Assembly (NCBI GenBank): GCA_965230525.1
Contig: OZ246008.1
Span: 4,588,001-4,652,000, forward strand
Reading direction: 5' to 3'
From: GCA-002733465 sp965230525
Lineage (GTDB): Bacteria > Pseudomonadota > Gammaproteobacteria > Enterobacterales > Kangiellaceae
DNA length: 64,000 bases
How positions within the stretch are numbered: the stretch's first letter is position 1; the number at the start of each line of letters is the position of its first letter. Below the pieces are notes generated by a model, which did no database searches, was not told where the DNA came from, and saw nothing but the letters and a program-made list of their open reading frames with translations. This document shows, in pieces, positions 1 to 8,911 of the stretch. The position numbers and the translations under genes were made by a program.

Positions 1-303
1 CAATTGAGCTAACAATTCTGTATTTCTTGGATCGACAAATACAGACTTCGGATGACTGTCGTTAATTTTTTCTAGCTCCTTCGCATGGCATGATTCGCAA
101 GCTGTTTGCATGGCATCTTCACCGGCAAAAGGACCAATATGACAAGCATTACATTCAACCTCGAATTGGTAGTGACCATGAGTGGTATCGCCGGAGAGGA
201 AATGGGTTTTGTCTCCGGACAGCAGATGATAAGTAAGGTAACTGCCAATCGCAATTGTCAGCGTAATACCGGTGTAGAAAACTATATTTTTGGGTGCCTT
301 CAT
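1..303 (-). CDS. Membrane-anchored multihaem cytochrome c (3' part cut by window edge)
   Basis: The reading frame starts at an ATG at 303 on the minus strand and stays open to base 1, so 101 residues are visible and the C-terminus is missing. An N-terminal hydrophobic stretch (about residues 7-28) should act as a membrane anchor or signal. Two CxxCH haem c motifs follow, CNACH at 51-55 and CESCH at 69-73, and more are likely beyond the edge. This resembles cytochrome c3-type or NapC/NirT-like periplasmic electron carriers. It lies 38 bases downstream of the FAD oxidoreductase on the same strand, so it is the natural electron acceptor or donor for that membrane protein. The exact family cannot be fixed from the fragment. 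Confidence 0.85.
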   Translation of the reverse strand, partial: MKAPKNIVFYTGITLTIAIGSYLTYHLLSGDKTHFLSGDTTHGHYQFEVECNACHIGPFAGEDAMQTACESCHAKELEKINDSHPKSVFVDPRNTELLAQL

Positions 304-341
304 TTATAACTCATATTTATAAGAACCGCGTTGCTCTCCGA

Positions 342-2324
342 TTAACTAAAGTAATAAGCCGACAAAATATGAAAACCTAACAATGGTGGTAGCATCCAGA
401 GCAAAGTGTGATGAACACGTGACCACCACAAACGATGTTTAGCAAGTTTGACATCGCTCCAATGGTGGTTTTTAGCCATGAAAACGCCCACCAACGAACC
501 CGTTGTAGTGGCCGCTAGGAACACTGTCATCAGTACAAAGTTTAAGTTTTCGCCCATTCTCATACCAGTGTGCACCATCAACATTAAGAGCGCTGCCACC
601 CCTACAATGGAATGTATATATCGCCACATATCAACATGGCCAAGGTTAAAACGTTTCCAACGCTTTCTAAGTCCAAGCGCCGCCGCTATCACGCATAACC
701 CCAACAAGCTAAAGCCACTGACCTTTTTCCAAAAGCTATCGAACCAAATTTTTTCAATGTGCCAAGTGAATTGGACAGTCTCGGTAATTTCAAGCGGCTC
801 AAACAGCACGATTAGCGCAATGAGCAATATCGATAAGACTGAAGTAATCAATATCGCTTTTTGATGTCTCATTACAAGATTGGCTGCAGGTTCATCCAAT
901 AAGTTAGCGAGTAATGGTTGGCAGGAGCCGCATGTTATTCCAGCCTTAGTTTTTTCACCGAGGGTTTCTACAGTCCTGCACCCATCGGTGATTGCAGCAC
1001 TTAACTCACCGCGGGAGACACTTTGGCACAAGCACACCAAATAATCTTCAGGTAACTCCTTAACACTGGGCTGTTTAACTTGGTCGAACAAGAGCCCCGA
1101 CTCGGCGAACTGTTCGAGCTGCTTTTCTGTCACTTCGGTGGATTGGTCAACAGCCTGTTTAACCTCATTTTGCTCGTCCCACTTTCCAACAAATACCACT
1201 CCGACCACGGTATTTTGTCGAACCAACAGCTTACGATAGATACCTTTGAGCCGATTGGTGAACTCATACACTGTCGTATCATGGGCGCTGAGCGATCCAA
1301 AGTGCGCCATTGAGTAGTCACCAAACTTGACTTGAATATGATCGTTATGAACGGTAACTCGTTTTTCCTGCCCGATAATATGGTTAACACAATTCACCGC
1401 TTGAGCAAGTCCCGGTGCAACCACACCATAAGTAAGGTGATTGAATTCGCTGCATTCTCCAATAGCGTAAACGAGTGGATCATTTGTTTGACAATTTTGA
1501 TTAACCACAATGCCTTGACGTGTGCTTAGGTCGGCTGATTTCGCCAGTTCAATATTGGGAATTATTCCCGAGCAAATAATTAAGCAATCGCAATCGATCA
1601 ATTTACCATCAGCTAACTCCACTTTTTCGACATGCTGATTACCAAAAATACGGACTATTGGATTATGATAAATTAGGTTGACGCCGGTCGCGGTCAGATA
1701 GTCAGAAAGAATGAGTTGTGCGCCAGGACCTATTTCGTGGCTTAATAATTTTTCCCTTACTTGCAGCTCCACTTGATTACATGGCAGCTTCATGGCCACG
1801 GCAGTTTCCAATCCGAGCGGACCGCTTCCAACGACAAAAATATTTTTACTGCGAGTTTTCAAGTATTTAAGCTTCTCAGCGTCTTGGATGGTGCGAAACG
1901 CATAAATACCCTTAAGATCGATATTAATAATTTCTGGAATTCTAGGCCGAGAGCCGAGCGCAAGGATTAACTTAGAATATTGATAATGTTGGCCAGACTC
2001 AGAAACAACGCTTTGTTTTGAGCGCTCGATTTTGACAATTTTGTGTCCGACAAATTGAACAAGCTTATCGCTATTATCAGAGATTCGATTAGACAGTTTT
2101 GATTTTTTTAGATTACCAGCAAGAAATAACGAAAGTTGCACGCGGTTGTAGGCTTGGTAATTTTCTTCGCCAAATAGGATGATCTTTTGATCACAGCCGT
2201 TTTCCAATAATAATTCGGCAGCACGAACACCGACAGGCCCATTACCTACAATAATGATAGGAGCCTGCGTACCTTGTGATTCTCTAGTTTTCGATAGATG
2301 AGTTAAGTTTTTTACTACCACCAA
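342..2324 (-). CDS. NirB-like FAD oxidoreductase with BFD [2Fe-2S] domain fused to a putative bis-haem membrane domain
   Basis: Residues 23-420 form a pyridine-nucleotide-disulfide oxidoreductase: FAD motif GNGPVG at 27-32, NAD(P) motif GSGPLG at 166-171, as in the N-terminal half of NirB-type nitrite reductases. Residues 427-475 are a BFD-like [2Fe-2S] domain with cysteines at 431, 433, 465 and 468 (CxC...CxxC). There is no sirohaem nitrite reductase part. Instead residues 485-660 hold about five membrane segments. Histidines pair 13-14 residues apart in two helices (H571/H585 and H638 or H639/H652), the pattern of two stacked b haems seen in ferric-reductase-like cytochromes. The protein therefore looks able to pass NAD(P)H electrons through FAD and the cluster across the membrane to the downstream cytochrome c. 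The start is non-ATG: TTG at 2324 or GTG at 2321, behind an AGAG. The haem assignment is inference. Confidence 0.85.
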   Translation of the reverse strand: MVVVKNLTHLSKTRESQGTQAPIIIVGNGPVGVRAAELLLENGCDQKIILFGEENYQAYNRVQLSLFLAGNLKKSKLSNRISDNSDKLVQFVGHKIVKIERSKQSVVSESGQHYQYSKLILALGSRPRIPEIINIDLKGIYAFRTIQDAEKLKYLKTRSKNIFVVGSGPLGLETAVAMKLPCNQVELQVREKLLSHEIGPGAQLILSDYLTATGVNLIYHNPIVRIFGNQHVEKVELADGKLIDCDCLIICSGIIPNIELAKSADLSTRQGIVVNQNCQTNDPLVYAIGECSEFNHLTYGVVAPGLAQAVNCVNHIIGQEKRVTVHNDHIQVKFGDYSMAHFGSLSAHDTTVYEFTNRLKGIYRKLLVRQNTVVGVVFVGKWDEQNEVKQAVDQSTEVTEKQLEQFAESGLLFDQVKQPSVKELPEDYLVCLCQSVSRGELSAAITDGCRTVETLGEKTKAGITCGSCQPLLANLLDEPAANLVMRHQKAILITSVLSILLIALIVLFEPLEITETVQFTWHIEKIWFDSFWKKVSGFSLLGLCVIAAALGLRKRWKRFNLGHVDMWRYIHSIVGVAALLMLMVHTGMRMGENLNFVLMTVFLAATTTGSLVGVFMAKNHHWSDVKLAKHRLWWSRVHHTLLWMLPPLLGFHILSAYYFS

Positions 2325-2338
2325 AAATCTCTAGCAAC

Positions 2339-2857
2339 CTAATGCGGTTGATATAATACGTATAGAGACTTCTCTTCCAATGAAACACGTCTAGTTAATA
2401 CTTCACCGATAGCTTTGTAATCATCCTCAAATTTATGGATCATCTCTGAATTAAATTTGCCTTGGTATGTTTTACAGAACTTAACTGCCGTATTCGCAAT
2501 CTCGTTCATATCAGTTCTAAATTCTTTAACAATTCTTAAGTTGTGTGGATCATCTGCGAGAGTTTGCTCAAGATAAACATAGAACTTAACATTCTCTGTT
2601 AGTAGGTGAGCTTGAAACATACTTTTGAATTGACTTATTAAGGTGGAGGCATGAGAAAAATTGGACTCTTTAAATCCTTCAGTCCAAATTCTTTCATAGA
2701 TAGTAACCAGTTTTGCATGATCACTTTCTAGTTCTTCGATCAAATTGGGATCGTATTTAATCGTAAGATTACTCTTGCTCTTTGGCTTAATCACAGGGCG
2801 AACTTTTTGTTCCTTCGCCTTCTTACTTTTAAAGTACTCGCCTAAAAATCCGAACAC
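2339..2857 (-). CDS. Hemerythrin-like (HHE domain) protein
   Basis: About 172 residues, mostly helical. A basic N-terminal stretch is followed by a four-helix HHE-type domain from about residue 45. Visible candidate metal ligands are the DH at about residue 47 and an H-x3-E (AHLLTEN) at about 84-88; later helices lack a full set of ligands, as in some proteobacterial hemerythrin-like proteins with the HLxxENVxFYVYL signature. I prefer the GTG at 2857, which sits at proper distance from AGAGG; a GTG at 2866 is also in frame but overlaps that ribosome binding site. The gene is first in a probable operon, ending 14 bases before the oxidoreductase. Hemerythrins bind O2 or NO at di-iron sites; the role here may be redox or gas sensing or delivery (inference). 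Confidence 0.8.
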   Translation of the reverse strand: MFGFLGEYFKSKKAKEQKVRPVIKPKSKSNLTIKYDPNLIEELESDHAKLVTIYERIWTEGFKESNFSHASTLISQFKSMFQAHLLTENVKFYVYLEQTLADDPHNLRIVKEFRTDMNEIANTAVKFCKTYQGKFNSEMIHKFEDDYKAIGEVLTRRVSLEEKSLYVLYQPH

Positions 2858-2866
2858 AAACACCAC

Positions 2867-3217
2867 CTCTATGCAGTAGTATCAAGCGCTAATAAGGTCA
2901 ATTCAGCGACACTCCTTTGTACCGAGATCAACACAACTACCACGTTGATTGTAAATTCAAAAAGCTGCCATCTCGTAGCGCAATAATTTTTCTCTAGCTA
3001 CTTAATAAACAATGTTAAAGTGAAATAAAACGACACAAAAATATCACCTAAATGGTGAAAGACTATGCAGCCAAGACACTCTAATAAAGTATAGCAGCGA
3101 GAAAAATGCCGTAGAAAATATCTGCAAAAATATCTCGAAGTTGAGAACATTTTGTTGAAAAGCGTTTGCTATAAAGCCAAATATTTCTTAGCCAATTAAT
3201 TTTAGGATAGAAGTGTT
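2867..3217. other. Intergenic region upstream of the redox operon
   Basis: About 350 bases, AT-rich, no credible gene on either strand. It should hold the promoter of the minus-strand operon that starts at 2857. I could not single out a convincing -35/-10 pair or an FNR/NarL-type palindrome by eye. Confidence 0.5.
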
Positions 3218-3256
3218 ATAAAAAGGAAAACATTTTACAATTATTTTCCTTTTTAT
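3218..3256 (-). terminator. AT-rich hairpin after the BNR protein gene
   Basis: Inverted repeat with arms 3218-3230 and 3244-3256 (core AAAAGGAAAA / TTTTCCTTTT, 13 pairs, 13-base loop), 18 bases past the stop codon of the minus-strand gene at 3275. The arm itself supplies a T-rich 3' end on the minus strand, so it can work as an intrinsic terminator, though the stem is weak. Confidence 0.55.
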
Positions 3257-3274
3257 TTTTAAATGAGATTTTAT

Positions 3275-6085
3275 CTAATTCGTTTTGGTTCTATAAATTT
3301 TTGTTTTCAGCATTATTAGAGAAACTAGAACTAAAAGAAGCCATGAGAAACTCCCACCACCGGAACTAGAACTCGCGCTTTCGGTAATGGTAATTTGTAG
3401 TTGTGAGGCAACAGATAGCTCGGAGTCTGATGCCGTAATGGTCGCGTTGCTCACACCAACTGTTGCACTAGAACCTGTCAATAAACCATTACTAGAAAAA
3501 CTCAAGCCCGCAGGTAAACCGCTCGCGGTAAAGGTCAATGTATCGCCATTTTGGTCGTTAAAATGACTCTTAACGGAACGACTAACCTGCTCTCCTTGTT
3601 CAACGGTTAAGGATGGGATTGACTGATTCGCCATTGGTGCAAAGTTTTCGATGTCATTCAACTGAGTGCGAAAGGTTCCTCGTCCATAAGTAAAAGCAAA
3701 CAAAAATGTTTGTAAATTATTTCTTACATACACCAATTTTTCTACCGCAACATTGGGCATGCCCGTTGTGAGTGGTTGCCAGCTAGCACCATTATCCTCG
3801 CTGCTATAAACCCCAATATCGGTGGCCACATACAAGGTATTTGTGTCATGCGGTGCGACGATTATATCGTGCGTAGGTACGTCAGGCAGCCCAGCCGCCC
3901 CGAGTGGGTCAATGGCTAGCCAGTTTGTGCCTGCATCCTCACTTAACCACGCATGTTGTTGTCCAAAGGTCGAAATTGTTGCAACTACTTTGCTTGGGTT
4001 ATTACGATCAAAATTGACCGAAGACACATAACCGTCGGCAATTTTTATGGCATCCATTTGGCTTCCACTGTTACCACTCAAGGCTGAGGAGTGGATAAAA
4101 ATATTGCCATCAGTACCACCTAAGATGATTTTATTAGAATCGCCGGGTGAAACGGCAAGTGCTGACAAACCATCAATAAAATTCATGGTATATTCATCGG
4201 TACTCGCTTTCACCCAACTGTCACCCCGATCATCACTTCGCCAAAGCGCCAACCCAGCGAGCCATAGTCGGCTAGTATCGTTTTGATCCAAAGTAAAAGG
4301 AGTAATAAATAGTCCTGGTTCTGTTATGCCATCGCTAATATTAGTTCTTGCGTTACCACCTGGTTTAATATTAATGCGAACTAAGTTGGCATACTGCGAG
4401 GACACATAAACTAAGTTAGGGTCATCTGGATCGATAGCGGAATAAGAACCATCACCGCCATTAATTTGTTCCCATTCACCCGATGCCGAACGCCAAATTG
4501 TTCCGTTGTCTTGTGAACCCCCAATCATGGTTTGGCCATCATTGGACACCGAGCCATGATAGAATTGGGTTACCGCATAATTCTGGTTAAGCGACTGCCA
4601 ACTCACCTGCGCAGTATTCGGATCACAATTATTGGTCGCCAAAGCCGCAGTTGAATTTGTCGTTTGCCAAATTCCACCATCGTTGGAAGCAAACATTCGA
4701 TTTTCATCGACACCATCGTAATTGGGATGATAGACAATCGAATGATGGTCACCATGAATATAACTATTTTGTTGCTCAGACGCCCACCAAAAAGAAGCCA
4801 ACGAAAAATTTTCACCGCCATCATCAGAGCGCCACAAATCGAGCCCGCCGGTCCAAATACGATCGGCATTGGTTGGGTCAACGGTAATTAAATTATAATA
4901 CCAGCCACCTCCTGCAAGACGCCCGCTCTGGTAGGTTTCACTCGCGCCACAATCAAACACATAATTTGTGGTTGCTAACAATGCCCGATTGTTAACATTA
5001 GCTGCTTGATAATCGCTCACCAAGCTCCAATTATCGCCACCATCGTCGGAACGATAAAGGCCATTCACTCCATACGGATAAGTACCAAATTGGTTTTGCG
5101 CGCTAAGCGCGTATACTCGAGCCGGATTTGAGGGAGCGAATGCAATCGTTGTTCGCCCTTGATTGACTTCTTCAATCACCGACACCCAACTATCGCCATT
5201 ATCATTACTCTTGTACACCGCGGCAGTTTCAAAGCTGCCACAAGACACAAGTAACTGGTTTGGATTACTTGCCGGTCTAATTTCAATTTCATGGCATCCA
5301 CCTACTTTATCCGACTGGTCCAGTACGAGTTCCCATTGTTCGCCAAAATCAGTTGAGCGCCATATGCCCTTTCCGGTTGCCGCAAATGCCGTATTATCGG
5401 GCGCAGTACGTAGCTTGTTAACAAATTGAAAGTCTGGGTTGTTTAGGGTCTGAGTGACCGCTTGCCAAGTATCACCGCCGTCAGTGCTTTTAAAAATTCC
5501 GTTTCCTTCGACTCCGCGACTACGCACAATCGGACGACCAATGTATACCCCTTCGCCAGTTCCAGCGAGAATTGTGGCGGGTGTTGATGAATAAAGCGCA
5601 AGACTAACCACCGCCAAGTTTTCAATATCATCGGCAATTGGCACCCAATCACTGCCACCATTGGTGGACTTCCAGACACCACCTGATACACCAGCGGAAT
5701 AGATCAGTTCTGAGTCTGTCGGATGAAAAATAAAACTGCGAGTACGGCCGCCAACATTTTCAGGTCCTAAATTAATCCAAGGATCAGCAGAATGAGTTTT
5801 ATTTTCAGCAAAATATTGTCGCTTATCTTGGATTGCTCGAACGATATTTTCAGAGGGTAATCGAGAAGCCCCTTTGGCCAATCGCTTATTGGAAAAATAT
5901 TGTGCCGCGCCGTTTGGCGAAGGTAAGAGCCCGTTAACTTTTGCCGCTTGTTTGTTGGCACTTTTGGTTAATTTGGCTAATTCGGACGAATTAGGCTGAT
6001 AAGATTCTGGTTGGTTGTTATAAATAAGGAGACTAGCTGCTGCCAATCCCAATGATGCCGTGATTATTATATTATTGGCTTTCAT
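3275..6085 (-). CDS. Secreted BNR/Asp-box beta-propeller protein with GlyGly-CTERM tail
   Basis: 936 residues. An N-terminal hydrophobic segment (about 8-24) serves as export signal. Residues about 100-800 carry many Asp-box (BNR) repeats of the S-x-D-x-G-x-x-W type, for example STDGGDTW, SNDNGDSW, SDDGGDNW and SEDNGASW, as in VPS10/sialidase-like propellers and xyloglucanase-type glycosidases. Residues about 815-905 form a cadherin/He_PIG-like Ig domain. The end has SSSSGGGS, a hydrophobic helix and basic residues: a GlyGly-CTERM sorting signal processed by a rhombosortase after type II secretion. The substrate is unknown; the propeller may bind sugars or proteins rather than cleave them. 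ATG at 6085 is preceded by GGAGG at good spacing. It follows the M28 peptidase gene by 75 bases and may be co-transcribed. Confidence 0.88.
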   Translation of the reverse strand: MKANNIIITASLGLAAASLLIYNNQPESYQPNSSELAKLTKSANKQAAKVNGLLPSPNGAAQYFSNKRLAKGASRLPSENIVRAIQDKRQYFAENKTHSADPWINLGPENVGGRTRSFIFHPTDSELIYSAGVSGGVWKSTNGGSDWVPIADDIENLAVVSLALYSSTPATILAGTGEGVYIGRPIVRSRGVEGNGIFKSTDGGDTWQAVTQTLNNPDFQFVNKLRTAPDNTAFAATGKGIWRSTDFGEQWELVLDQSDKVGGCHEIEIRPASNPNQLLVSCGSFETAAVYKSNDNGDSWVSVIEEVNQGRTTIAFAPSNPARVYALSAQNQFGTYPYGVNGLYRSDDGGDNWSLVSDYQAANVNNRALLATTNYVFDCGASETYQSGRLAGGGWYYNLITVDPTNADRIWTGGLDLWRSDDGGENFSLASFWWASEQQNSYIHGDHHSIVYHPNYDGVDENRMFASNDGGIWQTTNSTAALATNNCDPNTAQVSWQSLNQNYAVTQFYHGSVSNDGQTMIGGSQDNGTIWRSASGEWEQINGGDGSYSAIDPDDPNLVYVSSQYANLVRINIKPGGNARTNISDGITEPGLFITPFTLDQNDTSRLWLAGLALWRSDDRGDSWVKASTDEYTMNFIDGLSALAVSPGDSNKIILGGTDGNIFIHSSALSGNSGSQMDAIKIADGYVSSVNFDRNNPSKVVATISTFGQQHAWLSEDAGTNWLAIDPLGAAGLPDVPTHDIIVAPHDTNTLYVATDIGVYSSEDNGASWQPLTTGMPNVAVEKLVYVRNNLQTFLFAFTYGRGTFRTQLNDIENFAPMANQSIPSLTVEQGEQVSRSVKSHFNDQNGDTLTFTASGLPAGLSFSSNGLLTGSSATVGVSNATITASDSELSVASQLQITITESASSSSGGGSFSWLLLVLVSLIMLKTKIYRTKTN

Positions 6086-6160
6086 TCGTAAAGTCCTCCA
6101 ACTTAATGACTAAAGAAGGAGGCAGAAATTGAACAGCTAATCTCTGCACTCAAATTGATT

Positions 6161-7897
6161 TTAAAGGTTAGTTTTTCGTCTTACTCCGAGCAGTAATAAT
6201 AATGAAATAAGGCTTAAGGTTCCGCCACCGCCGCTCGATTGTTCTTCTGGCTCGGGTTGAGTCTCTGCAGACGCTTTGATGGTCACGCTAATTGAACTGG
6301 TCGCGCCCAATTCGCCCCCATCGGGGTTACTCAAGTTAAGAGTAAAGCTTTTATCCACATCAACCTCATTCACCGTGACTGTAATTAACTTTTCAGCGTT
6401 ATCAAGCGCCGCCCAAGTAAGATTTCCGGAAACAGCATCATAATCGGTGCCAGCAACCGCACTACCATCACTTGATACAAATTCGACAGAAGCAGCAGCA
6501 TGACTCGGCCCGACCCGCCTAACTGCAATCGTAATAGTACGATTATCGTCGGTTTCGAGTTGCTCTTGAGCAAATAAAAGCTGACTTACCGCGGTCGAGA
6601 CTTCTGTGGTCCCCTTGGCTAATTCGGCAGCATAAATTACTGACAACTTGGCAAAGTTGATCGCATGGCTAGAATCAAATGTGGTATCGCCTGAAGTATG
6701 GATGCGACCGTTACTATTGTTGAAACGGGCTTCAAAAGGAAAAGAAGATGCAAAACCATGTCGGTTCCAACTTGCATGATCGGAACACCCATAGCCACAT
6801 TGATCAAAAGCGTAGTTCAAATCGCTTAAATAAGTATCGACTAAATCGGCCATGTAATCGTTTTGCTCAGCGTTAGTAAAATCCGAGATAAAGGTAAAGT
6901 CCTGATCAGAAGTCCCTCGAAATCCAGTCATATCAAATTGTGCCGCGCCGACTACATCAATATTGTCATTGGCGTGCTCTGCGGCAATTTCATCGGATCC
7001 TCTAAGACCGACTTCTTCCGCCGCATATCCCATGAGCTTAATGGTTCTTTCGGGCTTGAAGCCGCTCGCAACAATCGCATTTAAGGTTTCTGTAACAACC
7101 GCAATGCCTGAAGCATTATCGTCCATTCCCGGTGCCCTTCCGTTAACAGGACTGCCGCCATTAATCGAATCCAAATGGCCTCCAATTACAACCACTTCGT
7201 TCGGTGAAGTTGTGCCCGTAATGGTTGCAATAACCGATGGTTGGATCCAACCAGCATGTTGATATAACTCTACTGAAATATCATCACGAGAACTGCTTAG
7301 TAGCTCCCATTCACCTTTCAGCCACTCAGAAGCTTCCACACCACTCGCCACGGCATAATAACGATTGTTGTAATTACTCATATTATTAACAGTGGTGGTT
7401 AAATTACTTTCTTGCAATTGACTAATGAGTTCGCTGACTACCTCGGCGTTGTCGATGGTGTATTCGACCATGCGGGTGGAACTTGCTTTCGCCTGAGCAG
7501 CAGACTTAGCTTGCTGTTCACTTGAATGGGCAACAAACCCGCCGCAGCGGCGAAATTCCTTGTGCATAATGTGACTCAAAGTATCAATTTGCGACGCCTT
7601 AATTTGCGCCACGAGCGCTTGACTCACCAGTTGTTCGGTTTGTTTGGCTTTTTGATACGCCTTTTTTTGGTCGGCAGAAACAACTAATTGCAGCTGTTCT
7701 GGATACTGTTCAGAAACTCGCTGGAAAGCATCTGCACCTAGGGTTATCCAAACGTAACCTGCGGAATTAGCATATTTATCTGACACCGGTGGGTGATTAT
7801 GGAGGTTGCCAGCAATTGCGTTATAACTTCCGCCAAGAGAAGCGCAGCCAAGCGCCAAAGCAAGGGTTAAGCGCTTGATATTTTTGTTGAAACTCAT
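6161..7897 (-). CDS. Secreted M28-family zinc aminopeptidase with Calx-beta domain and GlyGly-CTERM tail
   Basis: 578 residues from the ATG at 7897, which has AAGGA eight bases upstream; an in-frame start 63 bases earlier lacks this and would bury the signal peptide (about residues 1-30). The co-catalytic zinc site of the Vibrio leucine aminopeptidase family is intact: GGHLDS (H241), PGMDDNASG (D260), the catalytic pair in AAEEVGLRGS, an Asp in QFDMTG, and a His in CSDHASW. Residues about 435-545 form a Calx-beta-like domain. The C-terminus, SSGGGG plus a hydrophobic helix and RRK, is a GlyGly-CTERM signal. It likely trims peptides from extracellular proteins. It pairs with the secreted propeller gene downstream. 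Confidence 0.92.
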   Translation of the reverse strand: MSFNKNIKRLTLALALGCASLGGSYNAIAGNLHNHPPVSDKYANSAGYVWITLGADAFQRVSEQYPEQLQLVVSADQKKAYQKAKQTEQLVSQALVAQIKASQIDTLSHIMHKEFRRCGGFVAHSSEQQAKSAAQAKASSTRMVEYTIDNAEVVSELISQLQESNLTTTVNNMSNYNNRYYAVASGVEASEWLKGEWELLSSSRDDISVELYQHAGWIQPSVIATITGTTSPNEVVVIGGHLDSINGGSPVNGRAPGMDDNASGIAVVTETLNAIVASGFKPERTIKLMGYAAEEVGLRGSDEIAAEHANDNIDVVGAAQFDMTGFRGTSDQDFTFISDFTNAEQNDYMADLVDTYLSDLNYAFDQCGYGCSDHASWNRHGFASSFPFEARFNNSNGRIHTSGDTTFDSSHAINFAKLSVIYAAELAKGTTEVSTAVSQLLFAQEQLETDDNRTITIAVRRVGPSHAAASVEFVSSDGSAVAGTDYDAVSGNLTWAALDNAEKLITVTVNEVDVDKSFTLNLSNPDGGELGATSSISVTIKASAETQPEPEEQSSGGGGTLSLISLLLLLGVRRKTNL

Positions 7898-8054
7898 GGT
7901 TTTTCCTTTATACGAAACATTTCGTCTCACTACTCTATTGACTCGCTTGTGCGGCCGCAAGTAAAAATTTCACAGAAAGTTTACTATTTCGATATAATTC
8001 CGTGCTATATCTGCATTTGTGCACAAAAAATCGAACCGAGGGCGACACGACGAT

Positions 8055-8774
8055 ATGATGGAGTTATCCCCAAACGAGCTAAGGGTGATTGGGTGTTTAA
8101 TTGAAAAATCACTCACCACACCCGATCAATACCCACTTTCCGTCAATGCATTGACCAATGCCTGTAATCAAAAAAGCAACCGTGAACCAGTTATGTCGCT
8201 CAGTGAGCTCGAAGTGCAAAACACTCTCGATGAATTAGCCGGTAAAGGCCTGGTGATGAACCAATCCGGGGCAAGCAGTCGTGTGACAAAATATAAACAC
8301 AGATTCTGCAATACGGAATTTAGCGAGCTGCAATTAAGCCCGCAAGAACTTGGAATTATCTGCGTTTTATTTTTGCGTGGCCCACAAACACCGGGAGAGC
8401 TAAGAACTCGAACCAACCGACTATGCGAGTTCGCTGATGTGCGAGAAACAGAGCAAGTCCTTAACCAGTTGTGTGCTGTTGGTCCCAATGGCCAGTCGGC
8501 AAAAGTGATTAAGCTGACTAGAGAACCAGGTAAACGGGAGTCGCGATATGCCCATTGTTTCGCTGACAATTCTGAGTCAGAGCTTGACCAAACTCAAATG
8601 GCTGACGAGCCAAACTTAACAAGTACAGATGCAGGCAGTCGTACGGCAAATCCTAATCAGAGTAGTCACCAACCAATGCAACAATCCAACCTTGCTGAAC
8701 GAGTCAGCGAACTTGAAGAGCAAGTTGCACTGTTGCAATTAGAGCTCGAAGAATTACATCAAAAGTTAAGCTAA
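8055..8774 (+). CDS. yceH: YceH family protein (DUF480)
   Basis: About 239 residues. The body (MELSPNELRVIGCLIEKSLTTP...) matches the conserved YceH/DUF480 fold, two winged-helix modules (about residues 1-80 and 90-165). The C-terminus (about 210-239) is a coiled coil rich in Leu/Glu. Family members begin near this Met, so I place the start at the double ATG 8055/8058, with a GAGGG 12-15 bases upstream; an earlier ATG at 8019 would add 12 residues without a ribosome binding site. The function is not established; the winged helices suggest nucleic-acid or protein contacts. It is divergent from the M28 peptidase gene, sharing the region 7898-8054. Confidence 0.88.
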   Translation: MMELSPNELRVIGCLIEKSLTTPDQYPLSVNALTNACNQKSNREPVMSLSELEVQNTLDELAGKGLVMNQSGASSRVTKYKHRFCNTEFSELQLSPQELGIICVLFLRGPQTPGELRTRTNRLCEFADVRETEQVLNQLCAVGPNGQSAKVIKLTREPGKRESRYAHCFADNSESELDQTQMADEPNLTSTDAGSRTANPNQSSHQPMQQSNLAERVSELEEQVALLQLELEELHQKLS

Positions 8775-8911
8775 CAATGGAATATTGCGAACAATTGAGA
8801 AAACCGAGTTGATAAAACCTTTCGTTTGATAACCTCAATCGAATTCACATAATCATATGGAATTTGTGGTCATCGATCACACCAAAAACCTTTTTCATTA
8901 GAGAGTAAATT

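Noticed and set aside
448..864. 138-codon plus-strand ORF opposite the oxidoreductase
   Set aside because: Shadow of the membrane-domain coding strand; no family resemblance.
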